The notes: generated from the letters alone by a model not told the origin. Counted from the first letter of the stretch, positions 28,318-38,492 are shown. The stretch: 64,000 bases of DNA from Oscillospiraceae bacterium (GCA_021771635.1 JAETOQ010000004.1:1-64000), one strand, 5' to 3'. Numbers and translations: made by a program.

Positions 28318-29585
28318 AACAGAGCTTTTACGAGCGCATCGGCGAGTCCGTCTACCGGGAGACACTGCCCAACGGCCTCCAGGTCTGCGTGGTCCCCAAG
28401 CCGGAATATGCCAAGAGCTATGCCTTTTTTGCCACCCGCTACGGCGGCATGGACACCCGCTTCTGCCTGAACGGCAGGTGGCTGGACACCCCGGCGGGCA
28501 TTGCCCACTATCTGGAGCACAAGATGTTCGACACCAAGGAGGGCAACGCCCTCCAGGAACTGGCGAAAAACGGCGCGGAGCCCAACGCCTTCACCTCCAA
28601 CGCCATGACGGGCTACTATTTTGACTCCACAGAGCATTTTGAGGAAAACCTGAAGATCCTGCTGTCCTTCGTATCCATTCCCTATTTTACGGAGGAGAGC
28701 GTCGCCAAGGAGCAGGGCATCATCGCCCAGGAGATCCGCATGATCGAGGACAACCCCGACTGGCAGATCTATACCCGCATGCTGAAGGCACTGTACCGGA
28801 CCAGCACCGCCCGCACCTCCATCGCGGGCACGGTGGAGAGCATTTCCCACATCACGGCGGAGACGCTGTATGACTGCCACAAGGCGTTCTATACGCCGTC
28901 CAACATGATCCTGACCGTGGTGGGCAACGTGGACCCCGTCCATGTGGTGGACCTGGCGAGACGCATCCTGCCCCGGGAGGGCGGTCCGGAGATCCCCCGG
29001 GATTACGGTGCGGAGCCGGAGGCGGTGGCGGAGAAGGAGACCAGCCTCGCCATGGAGGTCTCCAGCCCCCAGTTTCTCACCGGCTTCAAGTGCCGTCCTG
29101 TTCAGGACGGGGAGGGCTATATGCGCGCCGCTGTTCTGGGCGACATGGCCTGCGACATCCTGCTGGGGGATTCCAGCCCCCTGTATCTGCGGCTCTATGA
29201 CCAGGGGCTGATCAACACCAGCTTTGGCGGCGCCTTTGAGATGATGCCCGGCGTGGCCTACCTCTACGCCGGCGGTGACAGCAAGGACGCCCGCAGAGTG
29301 ACGGCGGAGATCCGGAAAGAGGTCTGCCGCTTAACGGCGGAGGGGATCGGCGAGGACTTTTATCAGCGGGTCCGCCGGGCGGCCTTTGGCTCCAACCTGC
29401 GGGGGCTGAACTCCTTTGAAAACATCGCCGTCTCCCTGACAGAGGGCTATTTCCACGGGTATGATCCCTTCCGGTTCCCCCAGGTGTTCGACTCCATCTC
29501 CAAAGAGGACGTGCTGGAATTCCTGCGGGACAACCTGACGGAGGACCGGATGGTCCTGTCCGAGATCGTGCCCCGGGAAGCGTAA
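28314..29585 (+). CDS. yfmH: M16 family metallopeptidase (YfmH type)
   Basis: TPAGIAHYLEHKMFDTKEGNALQELAKNGAEPNAFTSNAMTGYYF zinc site HYLEH. Confidence 0.92.
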   Translation: MKQSFYERIGESVYRETLPNGLQVCVVPKPEYAKSYAFFATRYGGMDTRFCLNGRWLDTPAGIAHYLEHKMFDTKEGNALQELAKNGAEPNAFTSNAMTGYYFDSTEHFEENLKILLSFVSIPYFTEESVAKEQGIIAQEIRMIEDNPDWQIYTRMLKALYRTSTARTSIAGTVESISHITAETLYDCHKAFYTPSNMILTVVGNVDPVHVVDLARRILPREGGPEIPRDYGAEPEAVAEKETSLAMEVSSPQFLTGFKCRPVQDGEGYMRAAVLGDMACDILLGDSSPLYLRLYDQGLINTSFGGAFEMMPGVAYLYAGGDSKDARRVTAEIRKEVCRLTAEGIGEDFYQRVRRAAFGSNLRGLNSFENIAVSLTEGYFHGYDPFRFPQVFDSISKEDVLEFLRDNLTEDRMVLSEIVPREA

Positions 29586-29628
29586 ACCATTTGTGATTCC
29601 GTGATAGAAAGAAAGGAAGAATCCTGTT

Positions 29629-30636
29629 TTGACAGCTTTGAAGGATATGCCCATCAGTTTTCCCGGCCTGTTTGGCGACTGGGAGTTCAATCCCGACCCC
29701 ATTGCGATCCACATCGGCCACGGCGTCTACTGGTATGGCATCATTTTGGCCCTGGCCATGCTGGCGGGTCTGCTGCTCTGCATGAAGCAGGCCAAGCACT
29801 ATGGCCTGACGGAGGACAATGTGCTGGACATGGTGCTTTGGGCGGTGCCCTGCTGTATCCTGGGGTCCCGCATCTACTATGTGGTCTTCTATCTGGACCT
29901 GTACCGGAATGCCGACGGCAGCCTGGACTGGGGGCGCATCATCGCCATCTGGGACGGCGGCCTCGCCATTTACGGCACGGTCATTGCGGGGGTGATCGTG
30001 GCCCTGCTCTATACCCGGCATAAAAAATTGAAGTTCGCCGCCATGACGGACCTTGCCGTCATGGGACTGCTGCTGGGGCAGATCATCGGCCGCTGGGCCA
30101 ATTTCATCAACCGGGAGGCCTTCGGCGGCCTGACGGACCTGCCTTGGCGGATGCGGCTGTGGGTCAGCGCCTACCAGTATATTGAGGTGCATCCCACCTT
30201 TTTGTATGAGAGCCTGTGGAACCTGGCGGGCCTGCTGCTGATCCTGCTCGTGGTGTCCAAGGGACGGCGGTTCGACGGGGAGAACACCTGGTTCTACTTC
30301 CTGTGGTACGGCCTGGGCCGCTCCTGGATCGAGGGCCTGCGGACTGACAGCTTGTATCTGTTCGACTGGACGATCCTGGGACAGCCCATCCGGGTATCCC
30401 AGGCGTTGAGCATGGTGATGGTGGTTGTGGCCGCCTGGATGCTGTTTTACAACATCCGCATCAAAAAGCGCTCGGCGGAGGACCTGCTTGTAAACCAGCG
30501 GAGGAGGCTGGCCATCGCGGCGGCAGACACGGAGGCGCTTGCCTCTTTGTCAGAGGAGATGCCGGAAGAGGCGGCGGAGCCGGCTCCGCAAAATGACGAG
30601 GTGCGGGAGGAGACGCGGGATGGCAGTCAGGATTGA
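29629..30636 (+). CDS. lgt: Prolipoprotein diacylglyceryl transferase
   Basis: HGVYWYGIILALAMLAG, GRWANFINREAFGG, VHPTFLYESLWNL; TTG start. Confidence 0.95.
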   Translation: MTALKDMPISFPGLFGDWEFNPDPIAIHIGHGVYWYGIILALAMLAGLLLCMKQAKHYGLTEDNVLDMVLWAVPCCILGSRIYYVVFYLDLYRNADGSLDWGRIIAIWDGGLAIYGTVIAGVIVALLYTRHKKLKFAAMTDLAVMGLLLGQIIGRWANFINREAFGGLTDLPWRMRLWVSAYQYIEVHPTFLYESLWNLAGLLLILLVVSKGRRFDGENTWFYFLWYGLGRSWIEGLRTDSLYLFDWTILGQPIRVSQALSMVMVVVAAWMLFYNIRIKKRSAEDLLVNQRRRLAIAAADTEALASLSEEMPEEAAEPAPQNDEVREETRDGSQD

Positions 30637-31459
30637 CGGAAAGGCCCTGGCCGCCAAGGTCAAAGACCAGGTCCGGGAGGAGGCGGCCCAGCTGCCCCGG
30701 AGGCCCGGCCTGGCTGTGATCCTGGTGGGGGATGATCCCGCGTCCCAGGTCTATGTCCGGGGAAAGGAGAAGGACTGCGCCGCGTGCGGCATCGAGAGCT
30801 TCGAGCACCGTCTGCCCGCGGAGACGGCGCAGGAAGACCTGCTGGCACTGGTCAGGGAACTGAACGCGGACAGCGCGGTGGACGGTATTTTGGTGCAGCT
30901 GCCGCTGCCCGGGCATCTGAACGGGGAGCAGGTCATCAACGCCATCGTCCCGGACAAGGATGTGGACTGCTTCCACCCCTTCAACGTGGGGCGGATGGCC
31001 ATCGGCGAGCCGGTGTTCCTGCCCTGCACGCCCGCCGGCGTCCTGGAGATGCTGCGGGAATATGACATCCCCATCCGGGGGAAACGCTGTGTGGTGCTGG
31101 GGCGGAGCAACATCGTGGGCAAGCCCATGGCGATGCTGCTGACACAGCGCGACGGCACGGTGACCATCTGCCACTCCCGGACGGAGGACCTGGCGGAGAT
31201 CACCCGTGAGGCGGACATCCTGGTGTCCGCTGTGGGCCGGACCAAATTCGTCACAGCGGAGATGGTGAAGGACGGCGCCGTGGTCATCGATGTGGCCATG
31301 AACCGGGATGACCACGGAAAACTGTGCGGCGACGTGGATTTTGCGCCTGTGGAGCGGAAGGCCTCTTACATCACGCCGGTCCCCGGCGGCGTCGGCCCCA
31401 TGACGCGGGCGCTGCTGATGCGGAACATCCTGACGGCGGCCCGGAACCACCAGAGCTGA
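30620..31459 (+). CDS. folD: Methylenetetrahydrofolate dehydrogenase/cyclohydrolase
   Basis: RPGLAVILVGDDPASQVYVRGKEKDCAACGI, VDGILVQLPLPGHLN, VLGRSNIVGKPMAMLL, TPVPGGVGPMTRALLM. Confidence 0.97.
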   Translation: MAVRIDGKALAAKVKDQVREEAAQLPRRPGLAVILVGDDPASQVYVRGKEKDCAACGIESFEHRLPAETAQEDLLALVRELNADSAVDGILVQLPLPGHLNGEQVINAIVPDKDVDCFHPFNVGRMAIGEPVFLPCTPAGVLEMLREYDIPIRGKRCVVLGRSNIVGKPMAMLLTQRDGTVTICHSRTEDLAEITREADILVSAVGRTKFVTAEMVKDGAVVIDVAMNRDDHGKLCGDVDFAPVERKASYITPVPGGVGPMTRALLMRNILTAARNHQS

Positions 31460-31470
31460 CAACTATCATA

Positions 31471-31503
31471 AAAGCGCCGCAAGCTGATGGCTTGCGGCGT
31501 TTT
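31471..31503. terminator. Intrinsic terminator between folD and the PAP2 gene
   Basis: aaaagcgccgcaagctgatggcttgcggcgttttg. Confidence 0.8.
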
Positions 31504-31504
31504 G

Positions 31505-32209
31505 CTATTCGGGATTCTCCATGGGACGGGAATGGCGGCGGGGCCGGAGCGCGGCCAGAGGCGCATGGCGGTAAACAGGCAGTCCCACCGCGACAGCGAG
31601 GGCGGCTCCGCCGGCCACATCCAGGACCGTGTGCTGCTTGATGAACAGGGTGGACAGGCAGATCAGGGCCGCCAAAACCACCGTGCCCCAGCGCAGGGCC
31701 GGCTTCCGGCGGAACGGACAGCTGTCCCACACCGCCCAGGCGGCGCCGATGGAACCCACCACATGGACAGAGGGAAAAACATTGGTATTGGTGTCGATGC
31801 TGTACAGCCCGGCCACCCAGCGGGAGAAGAAGTTGTCCCGGGGCATGACCGGCGGGCGCAGGTCCTGGCCGTTGGGGATCAAAAACCAGATCAATTCACT
31901 GAGAAAGAAGGACACCGCCAGGAAGCACATATAGCGGCGAAACCCCTTGCTGTCCCGTACCAGCAGGGACAGGCCCACCGCCACCAGCAGGGGATACCAC
32001 ATGCAGTAGGGGATCACGAAAAGCTCCTGAAAGGGGATCAGACGGTCCAGGGGCAGCTGAGTGGCCCAGTAGCTGTGGGAGCCGTCAACCACCTGTTCCA
32101 GCAGCACGAAACTCACCAGATAGACCGGAAGCCAGAGAGCATATTTCAAATCACGCCAGGAAGCGGAGAGAGAAGCGGGAAGCCGCAAGACGATCACGTC
32201 TCCAATCAA
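31505..32209 (-). CDS. PAP2 superfamily phosphatase-like membrane protein
   Basis: NVFPSVHVVGSIGAAWAVW ... STLFIKQHTVLDVAGGAALAV. Confidence 0.88.
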   Translation of the reverse strand: MIGDVIVLRLPASLSASWRDLKYALWLPVYLVSFVLLEQVVDGSHSYWATQLPLDRLIPFQELFVIPYCMWYPLLVAVGLSLLVRDSKGFRRYMCFLAVSFFLSELIWFLIPNGQDLRPPVMPRDNFFSRWVAGLYSIDTNTNVFPSVHVVGSIGAAWAVWDSCPFRRKPALRWGTVVLAALICLSTLFIKQHTVLDVAGGAALAVAVGLPVYRHAPLAALRPRRHSRPMENPE

Positions 32210-32730
32210 GAGTTTGATTGCTGTTAAGATAGCATAAAAATTTATAGGAGTCTATGGACAATCTGCAAACAATTTATGAACAGGGACAGAAAAATTCTGC
32301 CCGGTTTGAAAAGAGAATATTCCCGGCGGGCCTCCATCATGCGAAAGGAAACAGCTCAATGCCTGCTGCTCCGCGAAAAAACAAAAAACACCGCTGCATA
32401 GACGGGTGTCCGTAAAACAGTTAATCCTCCGTATGGCTTAGACCATGCGGAGGATTTGTTTATGTCTAATCTTCAAACTTGCTGGCGGCAAACGGTTTGT
32501 CAAAAACGTTTGCGGACGGCAAGTCCACAAGGGATAGCCGCATTAGCGGCGCAAGGGGGTGTAGCCACCTTGACGGAACGAAGTGACGAAACATTCTCGG
32601 TCGAGCAGTTTTCTTCTGCTGACCGGGAATGAAGCTCCGCAGGACGCACGATACTCTCGACAGGAGAGTATAGAAGTGCGCCCTTTAGTTCCTAAAGGGA
32701 TTTTATCAGTTCGACAAACTGGAAGTTGTC

Positions 32731-32889
32731 TTACTTCTTGTCATTGAAGTAGATGATAAAAGCACCCATTACTGCAATAGCAATGAGCAATCCAAACTCA
32801 TACCAATTACCTAAAAGTTCAAGTCCTACGACCGTACCTAAATAACCAACAATCAATGTAACGATTGCTGCCAAAATCGCTTTACCCAT
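32731..32889 (-). CDS. 52-aa two-TM small membrane protein (not in ORF track)
   Basis: MGKAILAAIVTLIVGYLGTVVGLELLGNWYEFGLLIAIAVMGAFIIYFNDKK; RBS AAAGGAG 9 nt upstream. Confidence 0.7.
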   Translation of the reverse strand: MGKAILAAIVTLIVGYLGTVVGLELLGNWYEFGLLIAIAVMGAFIIYFNDKK

Positions 32890-33029
32890 ATAATCACACT
32901 CCTTTGTCAAATTTCGATTTGTTGCTCAATTTCGTATTCAAATTATACCATAAAACTTGTGAACAATTCTACCGCAACTTTGGACTATATGAGAAAAGTC
33001 CGAACAGTTTTCTGCCCGGACTTTCTCAC

Positions 33030-33227
33030 TCAATCATAAATCAATTCCGCTTTCACAACTTCCTCTGCCTGTGCCTTGCAAGCGTTCATCTGCCGCACCC
33101 ATTCCATTTGGTTTCCGGCTTTCAGTTGTTCGGTTACGCCGTTTTGCTTTGCCAGCGACCGCATGATCAGCTCCATGCGGTTTTGTGCCGCTTCGTCAAT
33201 CTTAGCGCAATACTGTCTTACGTACAC
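33030..33227 (-). pseudogene. TnpV-like transposon protein, C-terminal fragment
   Basis: MYVRQYCAKIDEAAQNRMELIMRSLAKQNGVTEQLKAGNQMEWVRQMNACKAQAEEVVKAELIYD matches the TnpV C-terminal pattern. Confidence 0.65.
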
Positions 33228-33262
33228 CCAGCTATCGCAGCGGTGTTTTTTAGCGGTATGGT

Positions 33263-34246
33263 TCAGCGCTCCTCACGGAAATAGGCAAGGCCCAGGCTTG
33301 CGGGGGGCTGTTTGTCCTTGCTGTTGCGCATGCTGGTGAAGATCAGGACGATGACCGTTACGACATAGGGGAGGATCTTGTAGATCTGATCCGGGATAAA
33401 GGGCAGCTGCAGCCGCAGATACAGGATCATCAGGGCACCGAACAGGACCGAGCCGAAGATGGCGCTGATGGGCCGCCACAGGCAGAAAATGACCAGCGCC
33501 ACGGCCAGCCAGCCTTCGCCGGAGAGGCCCTCGTGGTTCCAGACACATCCGGCGATGGTCATGATGTAGACCATGCCGCCGATAGCGGAGATGCCGCCGC
33601 CTAGGATCGTCGCCAGATACTTGTAGCGGGTGACATTGATACCGGCGGAATCAGCGGTGGCAGGGGACTCGCCCACGGCCCGCAGATAGAGGCCGGAGCG
33701 GCTTTTGCGCAGGTAGAATCCCATCAGGACCGCGATGATGACGCCAAGGTAAACAAAGACGTTGTACTGGAACAGCAGGGGGCCCAGAACGGGGATGTTC
33801 TGCAGGGCGGCGGGCAGGGGGGAGGTCATGAAGGCGGCCTTCAGCTGGTTGCTGATGGCCACATAGCCGCCGGAGGTGGTGCGCATGTATTCGCCGATGA
33901 ACTGGCCCGCGCCGGTGCCGAAAATGGACAGGGCCAGGCCGGTGACATTCTGGTTGGCCCGGAGGGTGATGGTGATAAAGCTGTAAATCAGGGCACCGAA
34001 GGCACCGCCCAGAAACGCGCACAGAATGGCGAGCAGAACGGCCAGAAGGCCGCTGGCGTTCTGGCCCGCCAGCATCTCGTAGTAGAAAGCGCCGCCAAGG
34101 CCCAGGGCGCCGCCCATGTACATCATGCCCTCCACGCCCAGGTTCAGGTTGCCGGACTTCTCCGTCAGCACCTCGCCCACGGTGCCGAACAGCAGAGGCG
34201 TGCCGTTGAGCACGGCGTTATAGATCAATAACAGCACAGCGTTCAT
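33263..34246 (-). CDS. ABC transporter permease (BMP/nucleoside family)
   Basis: FGTVGEVLTEKSGNLNLGVEGMMYMGGALG ... VGESPATADSAGINVTRYKYLATILGGGISAIGG. Confidence 0.95.
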   Translation of the reverse strand: MNAVLLLIYNAVLNGTPLLFGTVGEVLTEKSGNLNLGVEGMMYMGGALGLGGAFYYEMLAGQNASGLLAVLLAILCAFLGGAFGALIYSFITITLRANQNVTGLALSIFGTGAGQFIGEYMRTTSGGYVAISNQLKAAFMTSPLPAALQNIPVLGPLLFQYNVFVYLGVIIAVLMGFYLRKSRSGLYLRAVGESPATADSAGINVTRYKYLATILGGGISAIGGMVYIMTIAGCVWNHEGLSGEGWLAVALVIFCLWRPISAIFGSVLFGALMILYLRLQLPFIPDQIYKILPYVVTVIVLIFTSMRNSKDKQPPASLGLAYFREER

Positions 34247-34248
34247 GA

Positions 34249-35340
34249 TCAGGCCACCTCCTTGTGCTTGCCGCGGAAGATCATTTGATAGTTGATAAAG
34301 AACTCACAGCCCAGCATGCAGAACAGGAAAATGCCGGTGATGATGTCGGAGATGGAGGCGGGGACGGCCATGCGGGTCTGGAGAGTGTCCGCGCCCTTTT
34401 CCAGCACGGCCAGCAGGCCGGAAATGCCAATCATGGCGAAGGGATTCAGCTGGGCCAGCCACGCCACGGTAATGGCGGTGAAGCCCACACCGGCGGCCAC
34501 GCCGTCATACAGCGTGCCGTTGGCACCGGAGGCCACGATAAAGCCCACGATGCCGCAGATGCCGCCGGAGAGGAACATGGTGCGCATGATGATGCGGCCC
34601 ACGTTCATGCCCGCGTAGCGGGCGGTGTTTTCGCTCTCGCCGATAACGGCGATCTCATAGCCCTGCTTGGAGTAGCGCATGTAGATGTACATCAGGACCG
34701 TCATCACCAGCACGATGATCCAGCCGCAGTGGACGCCGAAGACCTTGGGCAGTACGGCGGCGGAGTCGAACATGGGGATGATCTGAGAGCCGGGCCGTCC
34801 CTCCCAGGGGCCGCCCTGGAGCCACTTCACGATGCCGATGATGATGTAGTTCATCATCAGGGTGAACAGCGTCTCGTTGGTGTTCCATTTTGCCTTGAAA
34901 AAGGCGGGGATCAGGGCCCATAAGCCGCCGGCAATGGCGCCGGACACGCACATGACCGTCAGGAGGAGCAGCGGGGGCATCTTATCGTACCAGAAGAGGG
35001 CAAAGTAGCTGGCGGCCAGGGCACCGGCGGTGATCTGGCCCTCTGCGCCGATGTTCCAGAACCGCATTTTGAAGCAGGGGGCGATGGCAAGAGCGGTGCC
35101 CAGCAGGGGGATGGCCAGCTTCACGGTCTGGCGGATGGCGGTATTCTTGCCAAGAGAGCCGGAGATGATGGTGCCGTAGGCGGCGATGGGGTTGTTCCCC
35201 ATCAGCAGGAAGATCAATCCGCCCAATAGAATGGCCGCCAGGAAGGAACTGCCGCGGATGCACCAGACTTTCCAGGGCTCCATGGAGTCCCGCTTTGCCA
35301 GTCGGATCAGAGGTGTTTTCTGTTCATTCATGGATCGCAT
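34249..35340 (-). CDS. ABC transporter permease (BMP/nucleoside family)
   Basis: FWNIGAEGQITAGALAASYFAL ... VIGESENTARYAGMNVGRIIMRTMFLSGGICGIVGF. Confidence 0.95.
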   Translation of the reverse strand: MRSMNEQKTPLIRLAKRDSMEPWKVWCIRGSSFLAAILLGGLIFLLMGNNPIAAYGTIISGSLGKNTAIRQTVKLAIPLLGTALAIAPCFKMRFWNIGAEGQITAGALAASYFALFWYDKMPPLLLLTVMCVSGAIAGGLWALIPAFFKAKWNTNETLFTLMMNYIIIGIVKWLQGGPWEGRPGSQIIPMFDSAAVLPKVFGVHCGWIIVLVMTVLMYIYMRYSKQGYEIAVIGESENTARYAGMNVGRIIMRTMFLSGGICGIVGFIVASGANGTLYDGVAAGVGFTAITVAWLAQLNPFAMIGISGLLAVLEKGADTLQTRMAVPASISDIITGIFLFCMLGCEFFINYQMIFRGKHKEVA

Positions 35341-36877
35341 CCTCCTTTCCGCCGCCTACCCGGGTCATGAGCAGGCCGACTTCTTCCTTGGTAACGGAGC
35401 GGGCATCCACAACACCGCTGACCTGGCCGCCGCACAGGACCAGGATGCGGTCGCACAGCTCCAGCAGGACATCCAGGTCCTCACCGACGTAGATGACGGC
35501 GACGCCCTTCATCTTCTGCTCGGTCATCAGGTTGTAGATGGTGTAAGATGTATTGATGTCCAGGCCCCGGACGGCATAGGCACTCATGAGGACGGTGGGG
35601 GAGGAGGCGATCTCCCGGCCCACCAGGACTTTCTGCACATTGCCGCCGGACAGCCGCCGGACGGGGAACTCCACGCTGGGGGTAACGACCTCCAGACGCT
35701 CCTTGACCTCCAGAGCCAGGGCGTTGGGGTCCTTCCGGTTGACGAAAACGCCCTTGCCCTTGCGCCAGGAGCGGAGCATCATATTGCCGGTCATGCCCAT
35801 GCCGCCCACCAATCCCATGCCGAGACGGTCCTCGGGGACAAAGGCCATGGCGACGCCGGCCTTTTTGATCTCCATGGGCGGTTTGCCCACCAGATTTACC
35901 GGCGGCTTACCATCGGGAGAGTAGAGGATGGAGCCCTCCGCGACGGGGTACAGGCCGGCGATGGCCTCCAGCAGCTCCCGCTGGCCGGAACCCGCGATGC
36001 CGGCGATGCCCAGGATCTCTCCGCCCATGGCGGTAAAGGAAACGCCGTCCAGCTTTTTCACGCCCTCCGCGTCCAGGCAGGTGAGGCCCTGGACCTCCAG
36101 CCGTGGAGTGGGATCCACCGGCAGAGGGCGGTCGATGTTCAAGGTGACGCTGTGGCCCACCATCATGTCCGTCAGGGCCTGGGGCGAGGTCTCGCTGGTC
36201 TTCACCGTGCCGATGTACTTGCCCTTCCGCAGGACAGCCACCTTGTCGGACAGGGCCATGACCTCGTGGAGCTTGTGGGTGATGATGACGATGGCCTTCC
36301 CGTCCTCCCGCATGGTGCGCAGGATGCGGAACAGCCGGTCCGTCTCCTGGGGCGTCAGAACGGCGGTGGGTTCATCCAGGATCAGGATGTCCGCGCCCCG
36401 GTAGAGGACCTTGACGATCTCCACGGTCTGCTTTTCCGACACGGACATGTCATAGACCTTTTTGTTGGGGTCGATGCCGAAGCCGTACCGGTCGCTGATC
36501 TCCCGCACCTTGGCGGCAATGGCCTTTCGATCCAGCCTGCCGCTGCCCGGGAGGCCCAGCGCGATGTTTTCCGCGGCGGTGAACACATTCACCAGCTTGA
36601 AATGCTGGTGGATCATGCCGATGCCGTGGTCAAAGGCGTCCTTGGGGGAGCGGATGGAAACAGGCTTGCCGCCCACCAGGATTTCGCCTTCGTCCGGAAA
36701 ATAGATGCCGGAGAGCATGTTCATGAGGGTGGTCTTGCCGCTGCCGTTCTCACCGAGAAGGGAGAGAATCTCGCCGCGGTCCAAAGTCAGGTCGATGCTG
36801 TCATTGGCCACCACCTTGCCGAATCGCTTGGTGATGTGGCGAAGCTCAATGGCGTGAACAGATTCCACGGTCGTCAT
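35324..36877 (-). CDS. ABC transporter ATP-binding protein, duplicated ATPase (nucleoside type)
   Basis: LLGENGSGKTTLMNMLSGIYFPDEGEI, LILDEPTAVLTPQETDRLF, RRLSGGNVQKVLVGREIAS. Confidence 0.96.
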   Translation of the reverse strand: MTTVESVHAIELRHITKRFGKVVANDSIDLTLDRGEILSLLGENGSGKTTLMNMLSGIYFPDEGEILVGGKPVSIRSPKDAFDHGIGMIHQHFKLVNVFTAAENIALGLPGSGRLDRKAIAAKVREISDRYGFGIDPNKKVYDMSVSEKQTVEIVKVLYRGADILILDEPTAVLTPQETDRLFRILRTMREDGKAIVIITHKLHEVMALSDKVAVLRKGKYIGTVKTSETSPQALTDMMVGHSVTLNIDRPLPVDPTPRLEVQGLTCLDAEGVKKLDGVSFTAMGGEILGIAGIAGSGQRELLEAIAGLYPVAEGSILYSPDGKPPVNLVGKPPMEIKKAGVAMAFVPEDRLGMGLVGGMGMTGNMMLRSWRKGKGVFVNRKDPNALALEVKERLEVVTPSVEFPVRRLSGGNVQKVLVGREIASSPTVLMSAYAVRGLDINTSYTIYNLMTEQKMKGVAVIYVGEDLDVLLELCDRILVLCGGQVSGVVDARSVTKEEVGLLMTRVGGGKEDAIHE

Positions 36878-36953
36878 CCTTTCTTTTTAAAGTTGCGTGG
36901 CCGGGCATTCCGTGGAGGCATGACAAAAAGAGCGGAATGTTCCGATAGGAAAA

Positions 36954-36983
36954 GGGGGGCTGCGAGGTCGCAGCCCCCCAGTT
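36954..36983 (-). terminator. Intra-operon attenuating hairpin between the lipoprotein and ATPase genes
   Basis: Minus strand: ggggggctgcgacctcgcagccccccttttcc. Confidence 0.65.
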
Positions 36984-36994
36984 TGGGAACGAGA

Positions 36995-38248
36995 TCAGAA
37001 TGCGGAGTTCAGCCACTCGATGCCGTCGATCTGCAGGGCGAAGTAAGGAGCGGACTGGAAGTAGGACTCGTGGAAAGCGCCGTCGAACACGGCTTCCTCG
37101 GCGTCAGGGGTGAAGTCACCATCGGTATCCAGCGCGAAGGCGTTGGTCAGAGTCTCACCGCCGATGGTGAAGGTGGAGGTGTCGAACACCTGGAGAGAGC
37201 CGTCGGCCAGAGCGGCCTCCACCTCGGCCAGCTTTTCCGCCGTGCCGGGAGCGGCGATGTCTTCGTTCAGGTCGGTCAGGACCACGGCACCCATGTCCAT
37301 GCCATGGCACCAATCCTGGTCGAACGCCTCACCGTTGGCGACAGCCTCAATGGCATACTCGAAGTAGTAGGACCAGTCGATGCGGGTGGAGACCAGGGAG
37401 GCCTCGGGAGCAACGGAGATCATGTCGTTGTTGTAGCCGGTGTGGAACACGCCCCTGGACTGGGCGGTGGTGGCGGGAGAGGTGTTGTCGGAGTGCTGGG
37501 AGATCATGACGCAGCCCAGATCGGCCAGAGCCGCGGCGGCGTTGCCCTCTTCAGTGGCGTCAGACCAGGAGCCGACGAACTGGACCTTCATGGTGGCGCT
37601 GGGGCAGACGCTCTTGGCACCCAGGTAGTAAGCGGTGAAGCCGGAGATGACCTCCGCGAAGGAGTAGGCGCCCACATAGCCGATGACGGCCTGATCGGCG
37701 GTGATGTCGCCGTTGTCGATCATCTCCTGCATCTTCATGCCAGCCACGATACCGGCCAGGTAGCGGCCTTCATAGATGTTGGCGAAGGCGTTGTGGGTGT
37801 TGTCCTTGCCGTCGTTCCAGGAGCCCTGGTTGGTGCAGGCGATGAACTGGACGTCGGGATAGTCGTCCACGACCTTCAGCATGAAGGGCTCAAAGCCATA
37901 GGAGTTGTTGATGATCAGCTGGCAGCCCTCTTCGGCCAGCTCAATGTTGGCGTCCTCGCAGGTGGAATCCTCGCCAATGTTGTACTTGACGACCCACTCC
38001 ACGTTGATGCCCTTGGCGGCCAGCGCCGTGGTGGCAGCTTCCTTGCCGCGGATGAAGTTGTAAGTATAGCCCTGGTCGTTTTCGTCGCCGATGCAGATCA
38101 GGCCGACCTTGACGGTCTTGGCGGCGGGCTCCTCAGTTTCGGTGGGTTCACCGGTGGTGTCAGGGGTGTCGCTCCCCTTGTCACCGCCGCAGGCGGCCAG
38201 GCTCAAGACCATGACCAAAGAGAGAAGCAGTGCAAGAAACTTCTTCAT
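36995..38248 (-). CDS. BMP family ABC transporter substrate-binding lipoprotein
   Basis: MKKFLALLLSLVMVLSLAACGGDKGSD lipobox; VGLICIGDENDQGYTYNFIRGKEAA; AYSFAEVISGFTAYYLGAKS. Confidence 0.95.
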   Translation of the reverse strand: MKKFLALLLSLVMVLSLAACGGDKGSDTPDTTGEPTETEEPAAKTVKVGLICIGDENDQGYTYNFIRGKEAATTALAAKGINVEWVVKYNIGEDSTCEDANIELAEEGCQLIINNSYGFEPFMLKVVDDYPDVQFIACTNQGSWNDGKDNTHNAFANIYEGRYLAGIVAGMKMQEMIDNGDITADQAVIGYVGAYSFAEVISGFTAYYLGAKSVCPSATMKVQFVGSWSDATEEGNAAAALADLGCVMISQHSDNTSPATTAQSRGVFHTGYNNDMISVAPEASLVSTRIDWSYYFEYAIEAVANGEAFDQDWCHGMDMGAVVLTDLNEDIAAPGTAEKLAEVEAALADGSLQVFDTSTFTIGGETLTNAFALDTDGDFTPDAEEAVFDGAFHESYFQSAPYFALQIDGIEWLNSAF

Positions 38249-38424
38249 TTTAAATTTCCTCCTTCAAAATAATGACGAAAAAAGTGTGAAAAGACCTTCT
38301 CTACTGTTATCATACAGGGTTACCTCTGGAAATTCAACTGAATTTTTACAAAGCGGAGGAAATCGAGAGAAAAAATTTACTATTTGATCAGGAAAACTTT
38401 TATCAAAACCCACAAATCAAAGAC

Positions 38425-38458
38425 AAACAGGAGAGCTTTTTGCTCTCCTGTTTGAAAA
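38425..38458. terminator. Terminator at the end of the carbamate kinase gene
   Basis: acaaacaggagagctttttgctctcctgtttgaaaa. Confidence 0.75.
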
Positions 38459-38492
38459 TGCGCGGATGGATCTTTTGAAGGGAAACGGGGCC

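Larger units (their letters stand above)
32418..33227. mobile_element. AT-rich remnant of an integrative/mobilizable element
   Basis: Hairpin aatcctccgtatgg..ccatgcggaggatt at the left end, dense palindromes, a small TM gene and a TnpV-like C-terminal fragment; sequence clearly more AT-rich than flanks. Confidence 0.6.

Noticed and set aside
35186-38272. 1028-aa plus-strand ORF
   Set aside because: Antisense to the whole BMP ABC transporter gene set; composition (His/Gly/Val-rich) is typical of the mirror frame of high-GC coding sequence.
38249-38420. Purine riboswitch upstream of the BMP lipoprotein gene
   Set aside because: No conserved purine riboswitch core segments could be found by eye.
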